A stretch of 64,000 bases of DNA, from contig NC_134401.1 of NCBI RefSeq assembly GCF_050003625.1, forward strand, positions 89,444,852 through 89,508,851, in the 5' to 3' direction. Positions 35,101 through 45,634 of this stretch are shown here, in pieces (position 1 is the stretch's first letter; each line of letters opens with the position of its first letter). A program made the translations under genes and the position numbers. The notes below the pieces were generated by a model. That model saw only the letters and a list, made by a program, of their open reading frames with translations. It had not been told where the DNA came from and did not search any database. Source of the stretch: Haematobia irritans. Taxonomy: Eukaryota; Arthropoda; Insecta; Diptera; Muscidae.

Positions 35101-38100
35101 ACCAGATTGTCGCACACTGAATGCCATTGACAATCCATTTAAAGAAAGGTGTGTACTGGCATTCAATGCGCTTTCAAATGTAGTAACGAATACAAATAGT
35201 CATATTTTAATGATTTATTTTAAATCCTAGTAATAAGTTCATGTTTAACCGTGGAATTAAACAACAGACATGTTTTAGTTTATTATAATGTATTTAACTA
35301 AAAATGAAAATGAAGTGCTGAAAACATATTAAGGCCGGTACTTGTTCATTCTTGCGAAAAAAAATTTATAGAAACCATTGTTTCGCAACTAGAATCCGGT
35401 GTTTATATAGGTAGCAGGAAGCGCTATTTAACAGGGAACGATATTGAATTAAGTTGGTGGTTGCTGCTTGCTAATACAAAATTAACATTTTATTTTTCCT
35501 TGGGCAATTGGACAATTGATCTGCTACTGCTTTGATCCTTTGTATATTTTCGGAACAAAAATATGATCGAAAATATGGTTATAAACCCACATATTTCTTT
35601 TTTGCCAAACCTCTTTGGATCCAAATCTTAAATTCAAGTTCTCAGTTTTTGCAAAACCTGCTCATAAGTTTTATTTATATTTAGGCAGGTTAAACTTGAA
35701 GTTATATAATTTGGACCATTCTTTCCAATTTATGCTAGATTTTGCAAATAAAACCTTAAATTTATTTTTATTTTCCGGCTTTTTCGACATTTCGCATTGT
35801 TTTTTCAACTAAAATTCGACATTCAACTTTGTTGTTAAAGATCAAAAGCCGGTTCGACATGACTTTCAAAAAATTTAAAAGTAGATTAGACAATATTGAA
35901 GGTTACAAAAAGAATGAGTAGTTTTTAATTCTTTAAACATTAATTAATTTGCTGTTTTTTTTATTTCTTCGTTATATATTTTAATGTATCAATTATTTTT
36001 GTTGTGATAATGTATTGAGTCTCATAGCTAGGCTTTTATGTTAGTACTGTGTTTTTATAGTTTCTTATTTTTAATTTTTTTATCTAATAATATTTATTTA
36101 TTATTATTGTTTTTTTTTTTGTATTAATAATTTTTTGTTAATTGCTTTAATTATTGTGTATTCGTTTGTTTCAAATTCTGTTAGTCAGTTATTACTATTT
36201 ATGTTATTTTGTACCTTTTTCATGATTTATGATTGTTGTTTTTTTTTTTGTTTAGATTTGGAATCCGTATATTGCCTTGCGGCTTGTATTCGCGAAGAAA
36301 GAATAATTTAAAAATAAAAACTTCGCATATCCGCCTTTGTTTGATTAAAAAAATCAATTTTTGTTCTTTGTATACCTACTATGAAAATAACAATCGTTAT
36401 TTGTATACTTACTATGAAAATAACAATCGAAATCATTGTTTCCATACTCTTAAAAATTATCGTAATGATATTGCATTACAGCCTAGCACAAATAAGCATT
36501 ACAAATGAATATTGTTTTAAAAATGTCTGGCAACACTTCGCAATTTCCAATTAATTCCATGACATAGCAATTTATACGAAAACATGGTGGCAACATATTA
36601 TGGAAGTACATTGTGATCTGACGAAAGCTTTTAAAACTTTTGAATAGCACTTAGAAAAACGAACATCTAAGTAACAGTAATGAACACAAACAATCTCGAA
36701 ACGCTTGAAAAATTTTATTAACGTTGAATACAATTTGAGAAACAATCGTTTTCAATTTGAAAAAAAGACACAGTCAACAATAGAATTTGTCATATTAAGG
36801 CGGGTATTATGATTGTTATTTTTTTACATTGAAAGTATGTAACTATTTTTTATAGTTTTAATCAATTGATGGATATATTAGTTTCCTTAAATATTTAGCA
36901 GGAATATAAATGAACTCGTCATGATATGTAGTTTATTTTAGACAAATTTTTGCTTCCATCTTGTACTTCGGAGATGTTTCAAACTTATGGATATATTTGA
37001 ATAAAGTCACAACAAACAACAGCATCTGTTTTTTATTCAGTCCATTGTGAAAAAAACTATTATACTCCATATAAAAATGTTAGCGCGGAATAAATGCGAA
37101 ATCTTTGTTTTGAGCATTTTCATATATTTATACAACCCTGGAATTTTCGCACGAAAACATAGGCAGGCATATTATTTAGCATAAATAAGTTAACATCCCT
37201 GGGTTTGAAACCCTATTTACGAAGAGAGATGAAGATATTCGTTTTTCTTCATCATCACAAAGTTAAATCGGCTACAAAACACTACTACAATTATCAAGGT
37301 TTTTGATAGCCCTTTCTGTGTGGGTGTTGCTGTAAATATTGCTAACGATTACTGCAGATTTTCTTCTATAATAAATTCTATATTGTTAGTTTTCGTGGTC
37401 TTCGTCACGCTAGTTGTGCATTCCTCACCAACGCCCACAAAAGTATATTTGTGGAGCCAACACCCACTTCTCAAAACTTGTGGCAACAAATATAAAACTT
37501 GAGCCGTTCATAACGCTATTGTATCTAAACTTTTTGTGCAATACTTTGGAAAAATGCACTTTTCCAGGATACTCATTCTCATTGTCACAAATGGAAATGA
37601 GCAGTAGCAACGTCATCTCACGTTCTCTCTTTAGATTTTGTTTTTAGCAGAGGAAACGGATGTTATGCTTACGAACAGAACAAACTTTTTAAATTACTTT
37701 TCTTGCCTTGTTGTTATATGTGCCAAATATAGTTTTGAAGTTTTGTAACGCATATTACATGTAAACTCCCACTTACTGTTATATATTTGTAGGATGATTC
37801 TTGTTATTTCATTGGTATTTTATTTCATCGGTCTATGTGCATGTACAAAAGTCCTACGGTTTTTCTTATTGTGCAAGCATTGGTTCGAAAATAACGACGA
37901 GGGAAATAAGCAACACTAATTAAATTGTATATGTGTATTGTCTTTCGCTAAAATGTCACTAATTCCGACGGCCAGGAAGTTGTGAAACCACTATCACGGT
38001 GGGGTGTCTCCATTCCAAAGCAAAGTAGACAATAACTTGTATATTACCTTTGTCTGAAGCAATATTGAATATGGATCTGTTATTTGGGATCCGGTTTACA

Positions 38101-38243
38101 TTATTCATTCAAACAAAATCCATAGTTCCGGATCGATCCGGCACTTCTTAGAATCCCCACCACGTCGAAAACAGTCGTATACAATATGCATATCACATTA
38201 GCAAGGTATCTTCACTTTTGAGAAATTGTACCACGCCCAGTTA
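35101..38243. other. Gene-free AT-rich stretch, one SINE-like scrap
   Basis: 35405-35540 repeats the first 125 bp of the 21190 element. 36377-36427 has a tandem TATACTTACTATGAAAATAA duplication. No gene is recognisable; open frames are short and AT-driven. Some of it may be intron of the RNF144 gene downstream. Confidence 0.45.
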
Positions 38244-38665
38244 CACACAAGTTTTTTTTTTCTGATTCAATCTCGAAATTAATTGATCCAATTAATTTTT
38301 TATTTGAAATGTCTTCAATCACAGAAATGATAGTATCAATTAAAAAATTAATTGAAAGTCAATTAAAAAATTAATTTATCCAATTAAAAAATTAATTTAT
38401 CCAATTAAAAAATTAATTGATACTATTAATTTTTTTTCAATTGAATCAATTAATCAATTGAATCAATTAAATTGTTAATTTAATATTTTTTAAAGCTCAA
38501 TTAAGTCTTTAATTGGAAAAATTTTCGTGAAATTTGACTCTATCAAGTTCCTTAATCTAATTTGTCCATAAAAGCTGGAATAATAATTGTAAAATTAAAT
38601 ATCATTTGGACGTTAATTGCCTGTTTCAGTATAAGGCTAACATGTAAAATAAATTTTTTTCTGTG
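38244..38665. mobile_element. CACACAAAA MITE, TA duplication
   Basis: 422 bp between TA at 38242-38243 and 38666-38667. Ends CACACAAGTTTTTTTT and AAATTTTTTTCTGTG. The interior is AATTAATT words plus GTCTTCAATCACAGAAATGA, a family hallmark seen also at 52560 and 62970. Confidence 0.65.
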
Positions 38666-39386
38666 TACTAAATTAGTGGGTTGTTAGAGTATATGTTCTA
38701 TGCGTCTATTTTGAAACAATTAAGTGTACCCAATCAGGGCCTTTCAAATGTATAAAGGGTGAGTTTTTAAGAACTATAGGAAAATTGTTCAAAAAACACA
38801 TACATTTTAGAAAAACGAATGAAATGTTTATTTTAATCGATAGTGCTGTTCAAAACATTTGCAACCACATTTCCTGTTGAAAATAAACCGTAATTATAAC
38901 GAAAATAAAAAAAATATTAAAACCAAAATGTTAATGCAAGGTTGTTGCTTACTATGCCAATTTTAAAGATTCAAGGAAATAACGGAACTAACGATAAAAA
39001 TTTTTTGATAATTTATAATTTTTTTAAAAAATGAGAGTTTTCATCTGTTCAAAACATTTGCAAAACATAATATTAGGGGTCACATATATTTAAAAATAAT
39101 TAAAGTTTTTGTAACTTTTATCGATAAATGTTAGAAGTTAATACTATAGTCATGCCGCTTGATTACTTTTGAGCAACTTTTGGCCATTGGTAAGGATTAA
39201 ATGGTCAATGATATCCTATGGTTCAGATTCAAATAGGTTTCGTAAGTCTTTTGTAAAAATTTCGTACCAATTTTTCGTTTTACAGCTATCCAAAGCTTGT
39301 TTTATGACGTTTACTCCAGCCGACTGAACAGTCAAGTGAAGCACCCGCAATTTTTCATCGAAAATCCATTGTTTTACCACGTTATA
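38666..39386. other. Mixed mariner-type ends, no intact gene
   Basis: AAAGGGTGAGTTTTTAAGAA (38754) resembles the end of the mariner relic at 45000. GTGCTGTTCAAAACATTTGC (38845) matches the terminus of the 43387 MITE. The 62-codon minus frame at 39216-39404 (with LHLTVQSAGVNVIKQA) may be a transposase scrap. Confidence 0.35.
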
Positions 39387-39623
39387 CACACAAAAAAATT
39401 TCACGAAAATTTTTCCAATTAAAATTTTAATTGAATTTTAAAAAATATTCAATTAAATATTTTATTGATTCAACAATTTTTTTAATTGAAACAAAAATCA
39501 ATCACAAAAATAATAGTATCAATTAATTTTTTATTTGTATCAATTAACTTTTTAATTGACCTTCAATTAATTTTTTAATTGATAATTTTTAATTGATGAA
39601 TCAGAAAAATATTTTTTTGTGTG
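39387..39623. mobile_element. CACACAAAA MITE, short complete copy
   Basis: 237 bp with exact TA duplication (39385-39386, 39624-39625) and inverted ends CACACAAAAAAA / TTTTTTTGTGTG. No coding capacity. Tc1/mariner-type target. Confidence 0.75.
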
Positions 39624-39650
39624 TACGTGTAGACGGAATTTGCCGGAATG

Positions 39651-39729
39651 CTTACGGCAATATTACATGGGACAAAATGTTTTTGTAGACTTCCGGCAAT
39701 ATTACATGGGACAAAATGTTTTTGTAGAC
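39651..39729 (+). repeat. 39-bp tandem duplication
   Basis: Two adjacent copies of a unit starting GGCAATATTACATGGGACAA and ending in GTAGACTTCC. The copies are identical. Confidence 0.85.
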
Positions 39730-39738
39730 TTCCGACTG

Positions 39739-41743
39739 CATAATACCCTCGACTCTATAAATCGGGCCAACACCCAGAAGGAGAAAAATGCTCAGGGTGG
39801 GCTCCTGAATCGATATAGCCATGTCCGTCTGTGCGTGAACACATTTTTGTAATCAAAGTCTAGATCGTAGTTTTAGTCCAATCGACTTCAAATTTGGCAC
39901 AAGTATGTGTTTTGGCTCAGAATAGAACCCTATTGATTATGGAAGAAATCGGTTCAGATTTAGATATAGCTCCCATATATATATTTCGCCCGATATGGAC
40001 TTATATGGCCCCAGAAGCCAGAGTTTTACCCTAATTTGCTTAAAATTTTGCACAAGAAGAACAAATAGTACTAAAGTCAAGTGTGCCAAATTTTATTGAA
40101 ATCGGTTCAGATTTAGATATAGCTCCCATATATATCTTTCGCCCGATATGGACTAATACGATCCCAGAAGCCAGAGTTTTGCCCCAATTTGGTTGAAACT
40201 TTGCACTAGGAGTACAATTAGTAGTGTAGTCAAGTGTGCTACATTTTATTGAAATCGGTTCAGATTTAGATATAGCTCCCATATATATCGTTCGCCCGAT
40301 TTACACTCATATGACCACAGTGGCCAATCTTTTACTCCGATTTAATTGAAATTTTGCACAGGGAGTAGAATTAGCATTGTAGCTATGCGTGCCAAATTTG
40401 GTTGAAATCGGTTCAGATTTAGATATATCTCCCAATTAATGAATTGTGGATTGAAACGAGCTCGATGTCTCCCATATATAGCTTTCGCCCGATATACACT
40501 CATATGACCACAGAGGCCAATTTTTAACTCCGATTTAGTTGAAATTTTGCATAGGGGGTAGATTTAGCATTGTAGCTATGCGTGCCAAATTTGGTTGAAA
40601 TCGATTCAGATTTAGATATAGCTCCCATATATATCTTTCGCCCGATATGGACTAATATGGTCCTAGAAGCCAGAGTTTTGGCCCAATTTGTTTGAAATTT
40701 TGCACTAGGAGTACAATTAGCAATGCAGTGAAGTGTGCAAAATTTGACTGAAATCGGTTCTGATTTAGATATAGCTCCCATATATATCTTTCGCCCGATA
40801 TGGACTAATATGGTTCTAATAGCCAGAGTTTTGGCCCAATTTGGTTGAAATTTTGCACAGGGAGTAGATTTAGCATTGTAGCTACGCGTGCCAAATTTGA
40901 TTGAAATCGGTTCAGATTTGTATATAGCTCCCATATATAGCTTTCGCCCGATTTACACTCATATGACCATAGAGGCCAATTTTTTAGTTGAAATTTTGCA
41001 CCGGGAGTAGAATTAGCATAGTAGCTATGCGTGCCAAATTTGGTTGAAATCGGTTTAGATTTAGATATAGCTCCCACATATATGTTTTTCTGATTTCGAC
41101 AAAAATGGTCAAAATACCAACATTTTCCTTGTTAAATCGCCACTGCTTAGTCGAAAAGTTGTAAAAATGACTCTAATTTTCCTAAACTTCTAATACATAT
41201 ATATCGAGCGATAAATCATAAATAAACTTTTGCGAAGTTTCCTTAAAATTGCGTCAGATTTAAATGTTTCCCATATTTTTTACTAACATTGTGTTCCACC
41301 CTAGTGCATTATCCGCCTTAAATTTTGAGTCTATAGATTTTGTAGAAGTCTATCAAATTCTGTCCAGATCGAGTGATATTTAAATGTATGTATTTGGGAC
41401 AAACCTTTATATATAGCCCCCAACACATTTGACGGATGTGATATAGTATCGAAAATTTAGATCGGCCCGCCCGACTTTAGACTTTCCTTACTTGTTTTTG
41501 ACTAACATTATGTTCCACCCTAGTGCATTAGCCGACTTAAATTTTGAGTCTATAAATTTTGTAGAAGTCTATCAAATTCTGTCCAGATCGAGTGATATTT
41601 AAATGTATGTATTTGGGACAAACCTTTATATATAGCCCCCAACACATTTGACGGATGTGATATGGTATCGAAAATTTAGATCTACAAAGTGGTGCAGGGT
41701 ATAATATAGTCGGCCCCGCCGGACTTTAGATTTTCCTTACTTG
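39739..41743 (+). mobile_element. DINE-like element D7 with duplicated 3' end
   Basis: Core GAATCGATATAGCCATG with GTCCGTCTGTGCG (39823-39835), then about seven units of 153 bp with CTCCCATATATATCTTTCGC. One unit carries an extra ~40 bp (40434-40475). The 3' end is present twice in tandem, 41282-41500 and 41501-41743, each with GTGATATTTAAATGTATGTA, GCCCCCAACACATTTGACGG and the CCTTACTTG terminus. The array is open on the minus strand over three long frames. Confidence 0.75.
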
Positions 41744-41793
41744 TTTTCTTCGAAATCGGTGATTTTTGGCATTCTTGTATAATGGCACTCCGA

Positions 41794-42391
41794 CTTCTAA
41801 TTAGAGGTGTGCACGTGAGTAATAGTTTACTCACGCTCACGCACACTCACGACAGCAAAATCATACTCACGCACACTCACGCACGATATTTTTTGGTAGG
41901 ACTCACGCTCACGCACACTCACGAAAAGAAAATTTGTATTCACGCACACTCACGCACGAAAACGTCGTGACTGACAAAAAATACCGTGACTCACGAAAAA
42001 TACCGTGAATCACGAAAAATATCGTGACTCACGAATAATTTTATGATTAATTTACCTTACCGAAGTGTCTGAAAACATGAGCATTATTAAATCGAGAGTG
42101 TTATTAAACTCTTAACATCTCAGGTGTCACTAGAATTGTAATTGATTTTAACTCTTAAGCGTTTTATGGTGGTGAGCAGGAATATTGTCGTGAGTGTAAT
42201 TCATTACTCACGCACACTCACGAAGATATTATTTTCGTGACTCACGCTCACGCACGACATTTTGGTTTGTTAATCACGCTCACGCACACTCACGCTGTTG
42301 TCATGAGCGTGACTCACGACTCACGCACGAATCACGAAAATTTTCGTGAGTCACGACAATTTCGTGTCACGTGCACACCTCTACTTCTAAT
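41794..42391. mobile_element. hAT-type MITE filled with CACTCACG repeats, copy 1
   Basis: The element spans 41802-42383 with an exact 8-bp duplication CTTCTAAT on both sides (41794-41801, 42384-42391). Ends are TAGAGGTGTGCACGTGA and TCACGTGCACACCTCTA, perfectly inverted. The interior is dense in CTCACGCACACTCACGA and CGTGACTCACGAAAAATAC repeats. 8-bp duplication and TAGRG ends fit the hAT superfamily. No open frame. Confidence 0.9.
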
Positions 42392-42887
42392 GCTCTACCT
42401 CGTTACCGTTATGGTAGATATACCCACTTGAATTTAATGTTTGACTTCTTTATATTTCTTCTTCTTCTTTATATTATTCTTTATATGATATTTGTTTGAG
42501 TTGTTGCATAGTTCTTTTAATTATATGATTTTCTTTTGGCGTAGCTTAGGCTTTCTTCTACTCCAGAGTATAGTTTTGGGGTATCCACTATTTATAACTC
42601 GAGACGCAGTTTGTTTTTGCATATTGTACTCTTCCGAAATTCATTTTTTGTGATACCCTAACTTTAAAATCATCGATATTTTGCTTTTTATTATGATGAT
42701 TATGCTTCTTGCCGACAATTTTATCGAATTATTCAAAAAATAGGGCATTAAGGCTTATGGCGATCAGTTTATGACCAAATTGAGCAATGAACTTAACGAT
42801 ATTCATACAATGCCATTTTTGTACATTTAATCCATCTTCTTATAGGTCCTTATAACTATTTCAGGTAAAAATTTTTGTATTTTGCCC
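42392..42887. other. Gene-free AT-rich spacer
   Basis: No coding, RNA or repeat signal stands out. Confidence 0.4.
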
Positions 42888-43371
42888 TTAAGGTGGGTAT
42901 TAAGTTCGAGTTTAGCCGCTAAAATCGTCATTTTTTCACTAAAGTGAAAACTAAATCAGTAAAAAAGGCATAAAATTATACATTTTTGTTTAAGATTTCA
43001 TTATAACTTGATGGGGAATAGCCCAAAGCAAATTTTCACACAGTTTGTATTCCTTAAAATGGATTATTAAAGAAAAGTAATCGTGAAAAAATGACGATTT
43101 TAGCGGCTAAAGGAAAGTACTATGTTCGCTTTTCACGTTGAAATTTTCGTGGTTACTTTATTAAAACAGTTCAATATAAAGCAGACAAATTAACTCAATT
43201 GATGCGTAGTTTCTTGTTCCTCTAGATTTCGGCAAGACTTTACAGGAATAAGTTTGTTTTCATTTATAATTTTGATTATTTAAGGAAAAGTAATCGCGAA
43301 AATAAAGTGGTTTTCAACTCGAAAACCGAACATAGTACCTACCCTAAACTCGAACTTAATACCCACCTTTA
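42888..43371. mobile_element. Harbinger-type MITE, outer copy
   Basis: Element 42891-43368 with TTA duplicated on both sides (42888-42890, 43369-43371). Ends AGGTGGGTATTAAGTTCGAG and its inverse. A second internal inverted pair (GCCGCTAAAATCGTCATTTT near 42918) makes a long fold-back. A 3-bp TWA duplication is the mark of PIF/Harbinger. It is split by the inner element 43111-43344. Confidence 0.8.
43108..43347. mobile_element. Harbinger-type MITE, inner copy nested in the outer
   Basis: Element 43111-43344 flanked by TAA (43108-43110, 43345-43347). Ends AGGAAAGTACTATGTTCG and CGAACATAGTACCTACCC. The outer MITE reads continuously once this is removed (CGGCTAA then ACTCGAACTT). Relatives at 52928 and 57336. 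Confidence 0.8.
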
Positions 43372-43386
43372 AAGAAGAAAATATTA

Positions 43387-43619
43387 CAGGGTGCTAGGTA
43401 GTTGCAAATGTTTTGCATAATCATACGATTTTTTACCTTTTATGAAATATCAATTTTTAATAAGACCCAATCATTTTCCCAATTAGAATTTGGAAATTCC
43501 ACTCCATAACGATTATTTTTTAAGTGGAAGCGAAACAATAAAGTTATTATTATGGGAGATATACCTTGATTAAGTTCATGGTAGGGTTATGTTAGTTGCA
43601 AATGTTTTGAACAGCACTG
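43387..43619. mobile_element. Tc1-type MITE with GTTGCAAATGTTTTG ends
   Basis: 233 bp with TA on each side (43385-43386, 43620-43621). Ends CAGGGTGCTAGGTAGTTGCA and TAGTTGCAAATGTTTTGAAC then AGCACTG, imperfectly inverted. Confidence 0.65.
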
Positions 43620-43621
43620 TA

Positions 43622-43797
43622 CGTTCCAAACTCAGAAAAAAGAGAACACACCATGAAAGAAAATGTAGGATTATATTAGAAAAGTTTTACTAAAAAATGT
43701 TAGTAATTGCAACATGATACAAATAAGTTAATATTTTTTTTTGTCAATTTGAAGAAAGTTTATTAAAAATAATGTTTTTTGTTGTTTAATAAAATTT
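43622..43797 (+). mobile_element. Fragment of the GTGAACCC MITE family
   Basis: AGAACACACCATGAAAGAAA and the following AATTTGAAGAAAGTTTATTA match 8290-8430. It is cut by D6. Confidence 0.45.
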
Positions 43798-44628
43798 CGC
43801 CGAATCTTATGTTCCCTCCGCCATGATCTACTAACGACTGTCATTCACAATCGAATTACTTGGGTTGTGGTAATACTTACCCATGGCAAGGTATTTTAAA
43901 TTTTTTTAACATCGTTTTCTAAATTGTCAGGGCCAGAATTGAAATATGGAGTTCGCTTTATATGGGGGCTATATATAATTATGAACCGATATGCGGGTTA
44001 TATATACCTATAGACCGATATGGACCAAATTTGGCATGATTGTTAGCGGCCAAATACTAGCACAATGTACCAAATTTCAACCGAATCGGATGAATTTTGC
44101 TCGGTTGGGGATCGGTTTATATGGGTGCTATATATAATTATGGACCGATATGGATAAAATCTTGTATGGTTGTTATATACTAACACCACGTACCAAATTT
44201 CAACCGAATCGGACAAATTTTGCTCCTCCAAGAGGCTCCGGAGGTCAAATCTGGGGATAGGTTTATATAAAGGCTATATATAATTATGGACCGATATGGA
44301 CCAATTTGCCATGCGTCAATCCGTGCGTTGATGGAAGGGTTAATTTTTCCTGTTTGCGGCAGACTAGTAGAGCTTTTGATTTCAAAGAGAAATTTCAACT
44401 CTTCAATCATCGGACGCATTGTACGCATTGAACGCATGGTATGTAATTCTACCTTTAGAGACCATATACTATTTTGCTCCTGCAAATCTGGAGATCGGTT
44501 TATATGGGGGCTATACGAAAAGTGGTCCGATATTGCCCATTTGCTATACCATCCGACCTACATCAATAACAACTACTTGTAATAAGTTTCAAGTCGATAG
44601 CTTATTTCGTTCGGAAGTTAGCGTGATT
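43798..44628 (-). mobile_element. DINE-like element D6, partial
   Basis: Begins with the CGCCGAATCTTATGTTCCCT terminus in reverse orientation, then units like D4 and D5. The GTCY end is missing at the right (stops after TCGGAAGTTAGCGTGATT). A foreign insert of about 140 bp (44308-44452, between GCCATGCG and CGCATGG) has a minus-strand open frame of unknown nature. Confidence 0.6.
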
Positions 44629-45014
44629 CGCATAAGCTTTGAAGAAGTACGGTGCAATGATGCCTGCAGCCCATAAAGCGCACCAAACTGTGACTTTTTC
44701 TGGATGCTTGGTAACTTTTGCAATATTTATGGCTGATCTTAACTCCAATATCGTCAATATTGCTTATTTAACCATTGAGCCAAAAACAAGCTTCGTCGCT
44801 GAACACAATGCTTCGATAAGAAGCGCGCGATGAACAGAATTAACAGAATACGCATTTTGATAATACAATTCAATAATTTGAAAGCGTTGTCTATTTGTAA
44901 GACGATTCATCGTTTAACTATAGACTAAACCTAAAACATTTGATAGTGAAACGAAGCACGAAATGTGCGTGATCTGTTTAAGCCAAAGCGATAATAGCTA
45001 AAAAATCACCCTTT
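44628..45014 (-). pseudogene. Mariner/Tc1-type transposase relic, deleted
   Basis: Minus strand. A start at 44910 gives NRQRFQIIELYYQNAYSVNSV, the N-terminal helix-turn-helix of a mariner-like transposase, then most of the protein is missing and the catalytic region resumes as HPEKVTVWCALWAAGIIAP near 44690. One in-frame stop interrupts the join. The end at 45000-45014 (TTTTTTAGC...AAGGGTGA on the reverse strand) matches 38754. This is not the Himar1 family. Confidence 0.6.
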
Positions 45015-45098
45015 CTATGCACAGAAATGTTTGATCCAATTAATTTTTCATACAAATTTCTTCAATCACGGAAATGATGGGAAAAGTGGGGAAATCCA

Positions 45099-45290
45099 AT
45101 CCCTCTGGCCGTATAGCCCAGACATTTCTCCTTCTGATTACCACGTAGTGCGATCGATGACGCACGACCTGGCTGGTCAGCATTTTCGAGCACATTATAA
45201 AACGCAGAGGGGGTAAACCAACCAATCCATGCCGTCTCAAGGAGGCCACCTTCTGAAATATCTAAACCCATCCGGATCGACTTCAGAGGA
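45099..45290 (+). pseudogene. Mariner transposase C-terminal fragment
   Basis: A short open frame (to 45216) reads YSPDISPSDYHVVRSMTHDL, the third catalytic Asp region of mariner transposases (consensus YSPDLAPSDYHLF). Frame is lost soon after. It belongs to a different mariner subfamily from the Himar1-like copies. Confidence 0.6.
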
Positions 45291-45634
45291 ATAAACAATC
45301 ACCTAATGGGAGGCACAAGTGGTGAGGGAAAGGCTGCATTGAAACACGGATGCTAATGTTTATACAATTATACTAAATTTAGCAAATTTCGCTATAAACG
45401 CATCCACAGTAGAGGTAGCTTGCTTCTTCGAACTGGATGTAGACGCTTGTTCTGTTTTACCGCTCTGAAACATGCCTTGTGCCCTTCTCAATGTTGGGAC
45501 CTCGAACAACTTTTGATTTTTGAATTTATTTTATTGCATTTACATACATACATAATTATATGAACTTCCTTCTTGCTAGTTTTATAAATGAAAAACATTT
45601 CAATGTTTGTATGTATTTTCATCTCTATTTTCAG
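45291..45634. other. Gene-free spacer and intron upstream of RNF144 exon
   Basis: The end of this stretch is intron, with the polypyrimidine tract TCTCTATTTTCAG at 45622-45634. I looked here and upstream for a RING1 exon (CxxC pairs ending in a phase-0 donor) and did not find one. Confidence 0.5.
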
